From Symsagittifera roscoffensis (taxonomy: Eukaryota; Xenacoelomorpha; Acoela; Convolutidae), in NCBI RefSeq assembly GCF_963678635.1, contig NC_087065.1, forward strand, positions 22,077,480 through 22,141,479: a DNA stretch of 64,000 bases, written 5' to 3'. The position numbers and the translations under genes are program-made. The notes beneath the pieces were generated by a model. It was given only the letters and a program-made list of their open reading frames with translations. It had not been told where the DNA came from and made no database searches. Within the stretch, counting starts at the first letter, position 1. The number at the start of each line of letters is the position of its first letter. Of this stretch, positions 36,378 through 45,713 are shown in pieces.

Positions 36378-39300
36378 TCAATGTTCCATTTCCTCCTCCT
36401 GTGATGCTGACTCCGCACTTTCGGTTTCCGTGTCTTGTAGCACGTCGTTGGCTATCCTGACGCTGTTGGAAGCCGTCCTCCAACACTTCTGCTCCTCTAC
36501 CCTCTGTTTACAGCAAGGTAGGGGATCCACGTTGGATTCTCTGTTTCTACAGAAGCTGTTGTGGAGACACAACGTCACATTTCTCTCCAGATCTTCTTTC
36601 AGCATCTCTGCCTTCTCATTTCCACTACGCTCACTCGTCCTGGAAATTCTCTTCACAGCGGTGGTCACTGCATTCCGATGGGTCACGAAAGCTCGCTTGA
36701 AAGCTCCTGCCCCAATGTCCAGCTGATATTCACTGTATACTCTGCCATGCTTCGACATATGCTTTTTCGCATACTCGTACAACCATGCAGTCATGTTAGC
36801 TCTGAACCATGGCATCAATCGTTTTCTCGCCCATATCTTCTTCACTTCCATCGGAATGTTTAGAACTTTGCACATTGTCTCAAAAAGATCTAAATCTTTT
36901 AGACAATCTAATTTCCGCAATTGTTCTCTCGTCGGTGCCTCATGTCTATTATTTTCTCTCACATGAGCTTCCATCCATCGTATCGCCATCATAACTCCCA
37001 CTATCACTATTGTTACGGGCTGTGATGAATCTGGTAAACCCATGGAGAGCAGCTCTCCAGAGCCCCAGATCAACATCAGATTACTACGCTTGGGATACCA
37101 CCAGGTCTGCAGCAAGCAGTGGCAAGGAAACTCATCATGCGTCAACATGATGCTCCTCCAATTACGTTTTCCCGAAGCTTCCAGCAATGGTTCCACTTCC
37201 ATCATCACTCGGTGGATTTCATCATTCTCATCTACTGCATTGTAATCTGTGACAGTTGATCCTCTCTGTTTCTGTTTCTCAAAGTCACTGAAGTTCCCGC
37301 TCACATATCCCATGAACTTCTTTCCTAGTATTGACTCCAACTCCTCTTTGGTTCTCTCTGGAATTGCTGAGAACATCTTACATAGTAACTCGTAAGACTT
37401 TTCAGACATTCTCGCCAATCTCACACACTTCGGCACTGAGAAGGCTTGATCCACAATCGTTCTTGTACTCTTCACGTCCACAGCTACAAAATGTATAGGA
37501 TATCTGCTCTTGCACATTGGAGCCAACGTTGAGCCCACCAAATGTCGTGCTCCTGATGGTCTACAATAAGTTTTGCTGTGTCTGATGTTCATCTCTGTTT
37601 CGATTGCTTCCCTCCATTTTCCTATATACTTCTGCTCAGTCTGCAGAACTCCTGGGAATACTTCTACGCTGATGGCTGTGACCATCTCATGTTTCTGTTC
37701 TAGATTCAATAGTGACTCTAAAGAACCAAACATGCTGTAGAATCCTAGTGCTGTCACTAGATTCACCTCGGTTCCTCCATGGCAATCTGCTATCAGTTCC
37801 GTTTCCGTTCTTGCTTTCATCACTACATTTCCAAACAATACTGTCAATTGCTTGTGTTGTTTCTCCAGGGTTTTCACACAGTCTAGATTTCCACAAACGT
37901 GACCCTCTAGTCCACAGACTTCCGCCAGACAGCTACCAGGTTTGACCCAGTCTTCTGGTCCCCAGCCAGGCAACTCCACTTTATCTTCTCCGTTGTTCTT
38001 AGAGGCTGTTATCATCACATTATATATGATGTTGAGGTCACGCAGATTACAGTCTGCATTCAGTTCCCTCTGTACGTCTTGTGTCGCACGTAATATTGAG
38101 TCAGCGTTGGGACTAGGACACCATGATGGCCTCATCAATTCCCACACTGCCATCAAGCTCGTTCTCAGTAATTCATCTGAGAATCCCAACCCAAACTCCA
38201 CTCTCTTGTCGGATTTTGGTACTGAAGGTGCAGTCACCTCTTCTTCCAAGACCAGTCCCAATTTGGCTTGTGGATTGTTAACGCTCTTGATCGTTACAAT
38301 TCTGGACGTCCAGAATCTTAGTAACACCGCCTGCTCATAATCAAAGAAGCAATCACGTATGTCTTCACTCAGGAAAGGATTGTACGCTATCCCTATGATC
38401 CCAGATACGTAGCTATATGACTTCTTCTTGATCAGTCCACAGTATTCACTGGATTTCGGCAATGCTCCCATAGATTCTTTAGTGAGTCTCAGCTCCTTGT
38501 TTGAGAATCTCCTGATTTCATCTATCTTTTTCATGGGTTCCAATTCTTCAGGTTCTTTCATGTTCACCCTCATCGGTTTACTTTGCTGCATGTCCAGCAG
38601 TGCTAGCAAGAACAAGGCTTTCGTTCGCTCATCGCCTTCCCTCAACATTTTAACACAAGTGTTTAATGCAGGTACTGAAATCTGCTCTATCAGGAATCGA
38701 ATGAAACAGGGAGCATCTCTCCGCTTCGCACACGCTACTGCTGCTCCCTCCTGGACTATCAGATCCCTCAGATTCGTCATAAGGAACACCTTCTCTTCTT
38801 TTGACCTTTTTCTTTCCTCTGAGTCATATTCTTCGCGAGTCAGTCCCATCATGCACCAGGCGAACCTGAGTTGTAATTCTGTCCTTACGTAAGGTACTGC
38901 CACGAGAGCATGTATTCTTGGCGTAGTCCTCATTTCTTCTTCGAAATACCTCAATACTACTGCTTTCCATGGAAGGCTCACTAACTGCTCGATCGTCTCC
39001 GCCTGTACGTCAGACGACGCCAAAGTTCCATACGCCTTCTGCTTGAGGGTGGTGCCTTGCAACATTGTTTCCAGATAACCCTCCATGGCTTTTTCGTCTT
39101 CCAGGGCCATTACATACCCTCTAGCCGAGTTTCGGTATTCCAACATCTCCATGTATCTACCGGTGGGTTCATCTATCGACACTGTCTCAGACACTGTTAG
39201 TCTGTTGTATTCCACTGGTGTCAGTTGTCCTGCAACACTTCCTTTTCCATGATTCATGGGAGATGGTTTGAAGTCCCTCATTTTACTCTCTCCATATTGA

Positions 39301-39920
39301 CTGAGTATTTCCATTTCTAAAGTTGCTCCAGTCAGAGTGCGGTCACTCCTTTTGGATTTATAACCGGTTGACTTTATCCCTGCCATGAGAATGGGTGGCA
39401 CCATCGCTATATCAGTTAATATTCTATCTGTGCCAGACAATTGATAATCACCTTGCCCCAAATCCATGACTTCTTCGACTCGCTTCCTTTTCGCTGAGTT
39501 ACCAGCTTTCATCGATATTTCTGAATCCACTTTCGTCTTTCCAATTCTCCTCGGCATCACTCTGCTGCCTAACTTCATTTTCATCGCATTGATTTTATCA
39601 ATCATCATTTTCGATCGCATCGTTCCTCTCCTGGTCCTTGACAGGTACACCACCTCTCCTTCATCGTCCTGCGGTGTCATCTTGATGGGAGAATTCGCTT
39701 CACTCTCATCAGTGGCTGAGTCGATCAATAACTCACTCAGTCTCCCTTCACACTCATCAAGCTTGTCAAGTACTTCTCTCATCAAGGGTTGATTGAGACC
39801 TGTTTTGAGAATGGACTGGGTCCCATAGCTCTGAATCACAGTCCAGACTTCTTCCATGAACGCCACTCTGTCCAGCTTACATCCCGTCCTACTCTCGTGG
39901 TCTCGGTGATGTACTTCCAT
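36378..39920 (-). CDS. Copy C ORF2, C-terminal part (unknown function)
   Basis: 1,180 codons of the second large gene. I recognise no family. Residues about 1-130 continue the SPxxxxRR linker region. The middle is predicted to be mostly helical. A Cys-rich segment, CLAEVCGLEGHVCGNLDC, lies near residues 663-680 and could bind metal. The last 60 residues contain CLHNSFCRN and CCKQRVEEQKC and end in an acidic tail. There is no signal peptide or clear membrane anchor, so it is not an envelope gene. The listed ATG is internal: a one-base deletion at about 39,918 (CC for CCC in copy B) separates it from the preceding piece. Copy B shows the frames are one. Confidence 0.82.
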   Translation of the reverse strand: MEVHHRDHESRTGCKLDRVAFMEEVWTVIQSYGTQSILKTGLNQPLMREVLDKLDECEGRLSELLIDSATDESEANSPIKMTPQDDEGEVVYLSRTRRGTMRSKMMIDKINAMKMKLGSRVMPRRIGKTKVDSEISMKAGNSAKRKRVEEVMDLGQGDYQLSGTDRILTDIAMVPPILMAGIKSTGYKSKRSDRTLTGATLEMEILSQYGESKMRDFKPSPMNHGKGSVAGQLTPVEYNRLTVSETVSIDEPTGRYMEMLEYRNSARGYVMALEDEKAMEGYLETMLQGTTLKQKAYGTLASSDVQAETIEQLVSLPWKAVVLRYFEEEMRTTPRIHALVAVPYVRTELQLRFAWCMMGLTREEYDSEERKRSKEEKVFLMTNLRDLIVQEGAAVACAKRRDAPCFIRFLIEQISVPALNTCVKMLREGDERTKALFLLALLDMQQSKPMRVNMKEPEELEPMKKIDEIRRFSNKELRLTKESMGALPKSSEYCGLIKKKSYSYVSGIIGIAYNPFLSEDIRDCFFDYEQAVLLRFWTSRIVTIKSVNNPQAKLGLVLEEEVTAPSVPKSDKRVEFGLGFSDELLRTSLMAVWELMRPSWCPSPNADSILRATQDVQRELNADCNLRDLNIIYNVMITASKNNGEDKVELPGWGPEDWVKPGSCLAEVCGLEGHVCGNLDCVKTLEKQHKQLTVLFGNVVMKARTETELIADCHGGTEVNLVTALGFYSMFGSLESLLNLEQKHEMVTAISVEVFPGVLQTEQKYIGKWREAIETEMNIRHSKTYCRPSGARHLVGSTLAPMCKSRYPIHFVAVDVKSTRTIVDQAFSVPKCVRLARMSEKSYELLCKMFSAIPERTKEELESILGKKFMGYVSGNFSDFEKQKQRGSTVTDYNAVDENDEIHRVMMEVEPLLEASGKRNWRSIMLTHDEFPCHCLLQTWWYPKRSNLMLIWGSGELLSMGLPDSSQPVTIVIVGVMMAIRWMEAHVRENNRHEAPTREQLRKLDCLKDLDLFETMCKVLNIPMEVKKIWARKRLMPWFRANMTAWLYEYAKKHMSKHGRVYSEYQLDIGAGAFKRAFVTHRNAVTTAVKRISRTSERSGNEKAEMLKEDLERNVTLCLHNSFCRNRESNVDPLPCCKQRVEEQKCWRTASNSVRIANDVLQDTETESAESASQEEEMEH

Positions 39921-40882
39921 TCTTCTTCGGGCAGCGTTCCCAAGAAAGGTACTCTGGCTGAGGCCTCTATTCTTCTCCTCCGAGGTGATTCCATGAGGAT
40001 TCTCTGGTCGTTATTTCTTGAATTGCCAGGAGAGCTGCTCTCCGGCAAATTCCGTTTCATTTCCATAAAGGCTGACGGAGGCTCCAGCGTCGAGGTGCCT
40101 TCATCCGCTGGCTCAGTCGTTTCCAACGTATCCGCATTGTTTTCAAGATCACTGAAGATGTTAAAATCCAGGCTGGATGTTCCTCCTGTCGATGCCCTAT
40201 CGTCTTCCCCACCAGCTTGATCTTGTTGCATGGGTTCTTCAGTCTGACGGCTTCCACCCTGTCCGTCATCTCCTTCTGATTTATCCTTATTCGAGCTCGC
40301 TCGTCCTTGTTCGTCATTGTCGGCTTCTTCCTGGAATCTCGGTATGAGCAATGTACCGGCCGATTTATCTTCCTCTTCTCCATGGACCACTTTGATTTCT
40401 TCGCAGCCGAAGGGTGCTAGGAAGGTTCTCGTTTGCAATATTCCTCCAACTTTCATCTCCTTTTTCACACTGGTCAGGATTAATGAGGCTTCAGGCAATT
40501 CAGTCCTGCCTCTCATTCTCATCGGAGCTAAGTCTAGTCCCTTCCATTCCTCATCAAATCTTCCAGGCTTGGGAGTAGCGGCGTTGCTTATTCGCCTTCT
40601 CGTCGCTTGATCCGTGTACGCAAATCGTGTGTACTGTAACACGGCGGCATTTCTCCCCACGAAGTATGGATCCATCGTCACCGAGAAATTCCCTACTCTC
40701 CTTTCATTGGTTTCGAATGCTCTCAATCTAGGAGTTTGTACTACGGAGACTGCTCCGAGCAGCATCCTTCTTATCAGAGGGAATTCAGGGATTGCCTCCG
40801 GTAGCTTCTTGTAATCGCCCCAGTCCTTCGTCTCTTCTCTCACTTTGTGATAGGCTGCTGTGAGACGAGGCACTCTGGTCAT
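39836..40882 (-). CDS. Copy C ORF2, central piece
   Basis: 348 codons in the same frame as the preceding piece, from which it is separated by a single Tyr codon changed to TAG near 40,900. It starts with a globular part (LTAAYHKVREETKDW), then a long acidic Ser/Gly-rich linker (about residues 190-290) and the basic SPRRRRIEA tract. The last 25 codons are read in the wrong frame after the one-base deletion near 39,918. Function unknown. Confidence 0.8.
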   Translation of the reverse strand: MTRVPRLTAAYHKVREETKDWGDYKKLPEAIPEFPLIRRMLLGAVSVVQTPRLRAFETNERRVGNFSVTMDPYFVGRNAAVLQYTRFAYTDQATRRRISNAATPKPGRFDEEWKGLDLAPMRMRGRTELPEASLILTSVKKEMKVGGILQTRTFLAPFGCEEIKVVHGEEEDKSAGTLLIPRFQEEADNDEQGRASSNKDKSEGDDGQGGSRQTEEPMQQDQAGGEDDRASTGGTSSLDFNIFSDLENNADTLETTEPADEGTSTLEPPSAFMEMKRNLPESSSPGNSRNNDQRILMESPRRRRIEASARVPFLGTLPEEEWKYITETTRVGRDVSWTEWRSWKKSGL

Positions 40883-40900
40883 TTCACCATTCGTTTTGTC

Positions 40901-43258
40901 CTAGGGCCTCAGATTCCAAAGCTTTGGAAACACCTCGATGTGTCCTCTTTCTACTTCTCCCATGCGGTCACAGAAGTGATCGTCAAAATTGATGACTGTC
41001 ATCTCCGGCTCCGATATTTTCGCAAACAACAGATCTTCAATCATGAGCTCCCGCAGTGTGTGCTGCTCACACCAGTTCAGTGTACTACCGTCCACTGCCG
41101 ATATGAGGTTCAGGTGCAGCACCGACCTCCTATATGCTTCCACTTTAACGTCAGGGAACGCAAAGGTGACTGCTGGTCCATAGATCACTGTCACGAACTC
41201 CGTGACTCCTCTGATCAGCGCCAAGGGATCGGTCCTCATAGCCAAGCTCAGATCTGTTAACAGCGGCATGCCTCCAACATGTCGTCTAACATCTTCCTCT
41301 CTTTCAATTGTCTCGTCTTCTCCGGTTCCAAAGCGATTTTGCTGCAAGAGATATTGGATCAGAGTGTGTCTCAGGTCTCTTATTTTGTTCCACGAGTCCG
41401 TGGACTTCTTCATATCCAGGCTCCTCGCTCTCTCTTTCATCTGCTCTGGACAACGTGCCAGTTTCATTAGTCCTCCCAAGTTTCCGTGGGTTATTGCGAT
41501 CAATGTCAGAAGTCCATCTAGTCGCAGGTTCTGTATTCCATCCGTAAGCAGTATCGCCGGTCCTTTCACGAAACTCTCCGCTCCGAATGTCACGAACAAG
41601 GCTATTAATTCCACTATCGATACTTTCACTACTGCTTGGAGGAATTCCTTTATCAAATAGTGCGAGACTTTCGGGTAAACTTTTGCCAAGAAGGACGCGG
41701 TCCATCCGGCTCCCAACCCTTCTAGCATGCTGTCTGTCCTTTCAAATCCCTCCTGTCCCTTCACCTCCTGGGTCCAGAAGGTTTCCAGAGTAATCTGACA
41801 CATTCTGTTCACGAACTCAGCTGTCTTTTCTCCGGCATTTTCCGCCAGGTTCACCTCCTTCAACAAGTAGGCGTGTATCTTAGTGATCATTACCGGGCCT
41901 TGCTGAAAAGCATCTGCACCCAATGCCGCTACTCTAGGATTCAGGTGTAGCCACTGGTTTGCTTCCGGCTTGGTTCTCAGCACCATCGCCTCCAGATGAG
42001 CTCTCGTCTCCAGTGAATTCTTTCTTCTCGTGTCTTCACTCGCCACTTCCATTGCTCGGAACCACAAGTCGTTGGACATTGCCGTGATCACTCGATGGTC
42101 GTCATCTATTCCTGGTTTCAGTTTGAGTTGCCGACTGAAGTTGGACAGTTCCAACCCCAGCACTTCGTCCAACACTAACATGTGTAGCGCGTGGTCCTTG
42201 AATCCTCTCATCGCGTTTGAGATATCTGACCATACTGCAGGCAGTTCAGCCTTAAGTGGCCTCAGGTTCTCCATTTCTATCATGCGATTCGGGGCTGATA
42301 TGATCACATCATATTTTCCTTCCGAAAGTAAGGCTACCATTGCATACACAAATTTCAGTCCATCCGGGAGATGTGCATATCCCGGAGACAACGCAAATAC
42401 TACTCTCAACGTCACTTTATTGAATGATCCCTCCTTCGTCGCATCCACCACTTCACCCATCGACTCCAGGATGTCTTTTATCGCTGGCCATACTGCGTTT
42501 TCTGCTGTTGCAGGATCTCTGAGCCTGCTCAGAAAACCTCTACTGTGTAGATGGTCATTGATGCCAGCAAACACAATCGTTATCGGGTTCATTTCTGTCT
42601 GCCTTTGTACCCCTATAGCCAATGACACTGATTGCAATAGGTCTAGGTCAACTGCGGCCAGCATTATGACGTCCGGCCAAAACAAAGACTTAGAGGTGTA
42701 CACGAACTCTGAATTCGCTACTACCATGATTTTGGCCTTTCTCATCTCTGCTTTGTCGTAGGCGGCGAAGATGGTCTCATCTTTCTTTATCGCTGTCAAT
42801 CCGCCATATCTCTGGGCATCACCATCTTGGTTCACTAGTTTTGGGTACACTCTCTCCTTCACATGACCAGGTGGTGTCGTCAGTTGCCTAAATATCTTCA
42901 CGTGTTGTCCAATCGGCGCTCTCGCCGTCAGGAATCTTCCTGGTCTTTCTTCACGATTCCTCTCATCATGGTTCAATCTCACATCTTGCAACGGTCTTGC
43001 ATTCACAGGTCCCATTGTGTTGTTGGAGGGCAGTCCCTCCAAATCGGCAAATCTCAAGGGCGTCGTGGAGCTGAAATTTATGCTAGCGGCTATCAACCAG
43101 TCTACGCCGGTTATTGAGTATAATCTGCTGACGGATAGCGTCGCTCCATTCAGCATCCTCCTTGCATCTTCAATGAAGCTTACTCTCTGTAGGTCCAGCT
43201 TCATCAGTTCGTCTTTGTATATATGCCAGGGAGACGGTATGGTTCGAGACCACAACAA
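40901..43258 (-). CDS. Copy C ORF2, second SGNH-like domain region
   Basis: 785 codons. Residues about 170-450 look like an SGNH hydrolase fold that has lost activity: VVANSEF (Ser near 182) stands for GDSL, ITIVFAGINDHL (Asn near 233) for GxND, and WLHLNPRVAALGADAF (His near 437) for block V, where the catalytic Asp three residues before His is Gln. Between them are strand-like VVFALSPGY and HMLVLDEVL tracts at the expected places. The rest is unassigned, with one hydrophobic stretch (SIVELIALFVTFG). The frame is split from the first SGNH domain by an extra C near 43,316, and ends at a point nonsense codon. Confidence 0.78.
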   Translation of the reverse strand: MLWSRTIPSPWHIYKDELMKLDLQRVSFIEDARRMLNGATLSVSRLYSITGVDWLIAASINFSSTTPLRFADLEGLPSNNTMGPVNARPLQDVRLNHDERNREERPGRFLTARAPIGQHVKIFRQLTTPPGHVKERVYPKLVNQDGDAQRYGGLTAIKKDETIFAAYDKAEMRKAKIMVVANSEFVYTSKSLFWPDVIMLAAVDLDLLQSVSLAIGVQRQTEMNPITIVFAGINDHLHSRGFLSRLRDPATAENAVWPAIKDILESMGEVVDATKEGSFNKVTLRVVFALSPGYAHLPDGLKFVYAMVALLSEGKYDVIISAPNRMIEMENLRPLKAELPAVWSDISNAMRGFKDHALHMLVLDEVLGLELSNFSRQLKLKPGIDDDHRVITAMSNDLWFRAMEVASEDTRRKNSLETRAHLEAMVLRTKPEANQWLHLNPRVAALGADAFQQGPVMITKIHAYLLKEVNLAENAGEKTAEFVNRMCQITLETFWTQEVKGQEGFERTDSMLEGLGAGWTASFLAKVYPKVSHYLIKEFLQAVVKVSIVELIALFVTFGAESFVKGPAILLTDGIQNLRLDGLLTLIAITHGNLGGLMKLARCPEQMKERARSLDMKKSTDSWNKIRDLRHTLIQYLLQQNRFGTGEDETIEREEDVRRHVGGMPLLTDLSLAMRTDPLALIRGVTEFVTVIYGPAVTFAFPDVKVEAYRRSVLHLNLISAVDGSTLNWCEQHTLRELMIEDLLFAKISEPEMTVINFDDHFCDRMGEVERGHIEVFPKLWNLRP

Positions 43259-43307
43259 TGAGCCTCTGCTCGGTCTCTCCTCTCGGCTGGTACTCGTCGT
43301 CTCCGAT

Positions 43308-45323
43308 CTAGTGTCCCGATCTAGATGTGCCTGCTACTTCTTCGATTGGTTGGTTGACAGGTCCTATCCTTCTCCTAGGATGAATTGTCCTCCTCATCGG
43401 TGCTTCTCCCAACCAATCCTGCACGTCTGTTCTTCGACCTGGTTCACTGGAGCTTTGTTGCCGGTAATTTGTGACGGCTGGGACCGTACCCAAGCGTGTT
43501 TCCAGGTTAGGAGGCACAAAGGTGGTGATCACCGTATCACTCACCGTTCCCTCTTTCTTCAGCACTCCTGTGTCAAAGAGTTCTGCTTCCAGCTCATCCA
43601 ACCGTTCTTGGAAGACTCGATTCAACCAAGCCTGTCCTTCGATGCTGTCGAAGTGGATGTCATCCGTGGTCAGTCTGGCTTGATCCATGGCTCTCAATTC
43701 ATGTTCAATGTCCATGAGGATCATTCTTCCGGCATTTCGATTTGCTAGGTTTCTCAAGATGTTGATCCATCTCATGACTCCCTCGTTGTGCCTTCTTCCT
43801 GATGCTGTTAGGCTTCTTGCGTTCATTGGCACCGTGCAAACGGTCAGTACCGCGCAACTGAACTTCTGCCAGAGAGTAGTGAACAAACACACCATCATTG
43901 ACTCCCACAGTGCTTCCTGCTCGTCTGATCCTCTGGAGATATCATTCGTCCCGACTAAGATCATCACACTGGGAATCTTCCCTAGATTCATCAGTTCCAC
44001 CATCCGATATAATTGGGCAATCGTCGCGCCTCCAAAGGCCATCACCGTGGTGACCCATGAGGTCCTCAAATTCGACAGCACTCTGACTAAGCTGTCTCCC
44101 AATATCAGGTGAGATGTCCTGAGTGGTGTTTGCTGCAGGTTCACAGCCGGGCTCCAGGTAGCTCGATTGAAGCAGGCTCTCGGATCTGTCTCCGGAACTC
44201 CCGTGAAATTATACTTCAATTGATTATTCTTCTGCACGTCTATTATACGAGACACTTTCTTCGCTGGCATCTTCCGTACTTTCCTCTCTGGGATTCTCGA
44301 GCTCCCCATGAGTGGTCCCACGTTACTCATCCCTTGTCTGATTACTGTCTGGGAGAGTTGTACTCTGCCCGTATCGTCAATCGTTCCATAGGGTGCAGTC
44401 ACCCCGGAACCTGGTGCATTCTTGTTAGCGACCAATCGTCCAGCTGTCTCTATCAGTTTTCTCACTGTCTGTTCCACGACGGGATCACCCAAGGTGTCAC
44501 TAGGATCCGGGATTGTTACTCGGTTCGTCTCTGCTGGAAGCCGTGTCTCCGTTGTTTGACTCATTTCTCGAGGTGTCAAGAGCTTCATCGGGGACTGCCC
44601 ACGAGGAATATCCCTTGCAGGTATCACTTTCTCAATGGCCGTTGTCAACGCCGCCTGTTCCGATCGCTCTTTGTATTCCTGCCTTAAGCGTTCGATCTCT
44701 TGACCCTGCTTTTTGTTGCAGTCTTCAAACAACTTTCTCCACATGTCCCGGTCTTCCTCCATCGCCAGCATGGTCTTCGTCATATCGTCTAACTCCTTCT
44801 TCGTACTTCTCAGCTGATCGTTCATCTCGTCCAGATCTTGTATGGTTTGGTTCGTCTGAACCTTCTGTGTTACTTTCGCCCTTTTTGGTGGCACAGCTGC
44901 TCTCAGTGGTGAACCAGACGAGGTCGCCTCGCTTTTCATCTCCCGATGCATTCTCGTCAGCCCAGGTTTAGGCTTAGAGGGCATTGGCATCTCACCTGGT
45001 TGGTAAGTCCTAGAACTTCCCAATCCAGGCTCATTCGCCAAGTCACTCGCTGAGAGAGCCCCATTTCTCCACCTCATCACTCTCATGTTCGGGCGGTCTA
45101 GTACTCCTCTTTCTCCATATGCTGCCATCAACAGGACTTCCGTGGGGTGGTCGCCACGGTTGTCGTGCCCCAAGATGTTGATCAGGGCGGTCAGCAACAT
45201 GACCACCTCTGGGTCCTCCAGAGCGAAGTCTCGTTCGATCAGCCGACGATAGATCGCATCTACCATCGGTCCTACATATGCCTCTGCCAGGTCCATCAAT
45301 TCATCCAGGTTGAAGTTGTCCAT
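43308..45323 (-). CDS. Copy C ORF2, N-terminus with SGNH/GDSL hydrolase domain
   Basis: 671 codons from the ATG at 45,323 (MDNFNLDEL). Residues 1-85 are a helical domain. Residues about 155-225 form a coiled coil (DRDMWRKLFEDC). Residues about 400-580 are an SGNH hydrolase with the complete set: Ser411 in LILGDSLV, a Gly block (MAFGGAT), Asn460 in LVGTNDIS, and Asp554 with His557 in DDIHFDS. Such enzymes are esterases, lipases or acetyl hydrolases. Esterase domains are known in ORF1 of CR1-type LINEs and in bdelloid Terminons, but are not part of standard gypsy elements. The frame ends through a one-base insertion. Start choice: it is the first ATG after the splice-site-like tract and is shared with B. 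Confidence 0.88.
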   Translation of the reverse strand: MDNFNLDELMDLAEAYVGPMVDAIYRRLIERDFALEDPEVVMLLTALINILGHDNRGDHPTEVLLMAAYGERGVLDRPNMRVMRWRNGALSASDLANEPGLGSSRTYQPGEMPMPSKPKPGLTRMHREMKSEATSSGSPLRAAVPPKRAKVTQKVQTNQTIQDLDEMNDQLRSTKKELDDMTKTMLAMEEDRDMWRKLFEDCNKKQGQEIERLRQEYKERSEQAALTTAIEKVIPARDIPRGQSPMKLLTPREMSQTTETRLPAETNRVTIPDPSDTLGDPVVEQTVRKLIETAGRLVANKNAPGSGVTAPYGTIDDTGRVQLSQTVIRQGMSNVGPLMGSSRIPERKVRKMPAKKVSRIIDVQKNNQLKYNFTGVPETDPRACFNRATWSPAVNLQQTPLRTSHLILGDSLVRVLSNLRTSWVTTVMAFGGATIAQLYRMVELMNLGKIPSVMILVGTNDISRGSDEQEALWESMMVCLFTTLWQKFSCAVLTVCTVPMNARSLTASGRRHNEGVMRWINILRNLANRNAGRMILMDIEHELRAMDQARLTTDDIHFDSIEGQAWLNRVFQERLDELEAELFDTGVLKKEGTVSDTVITTFVPPNLETRLGTVPAVTNYRQQSSSEPGRRTDVQDWLGEAPMRRTIHPRRRIGPVNQPIEEVAGTSRSGH

Positions 45324-45713
45324 TCTATTCTTTTCAAGTTTGATTCGATTCTTTGACTCAAGTGAGTAATTTAAATGATCAATCAGGATCTAGAAAAGAA
45401 ATCACGAATGTCACACTTGTCAGTTTCACCTTAACATATATCGTTAAAATTTGCTTAAAACAGTTCAGATAAAAAGATATTTATCCTAAAATTTATTAAA
45501 ATCAATTGGTTTCTAAAATTTTGGAATTCGACCTAAGATTGGACAGTCCAAACTTTGGATCTATTCCCAAGATCGTCATTTAGTTGTTCATGGTCACTAA
45601 CGCCTACTTACCCATGATCTTAATAACCTAACACATAACATAACATAAAATAACACACATATCACATATTACATGCAACTTGGTCTTTGGCCTAACACTC
45701 TTTCGCACATCAC
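45324..45713 (-). promoter_or_regulatory. Copy C intergenic region with candidate 3' splice site
   Basis: 390 bases between gag-pol and ORF2, conserved with copy B and without an open frame. On the element strand TTTCTTTTCTAG ends at 45,390, 67 nt before the ORF2 ATG, and fits an animal 3' splice site. A candidate donor, AG/GTAACA, lies in the leader block at 55,808. Splicing would make an ORF2 mRNA in the way retroviral env is made. This is inference from sequence only. Confidence 0.5.

Noticed and set aside
36378..45323. Envelope gene in the position after pol
   Set aside because: No signal peptide, fusion peptide or C-terminal membrane anchor can be seen in ORF2.
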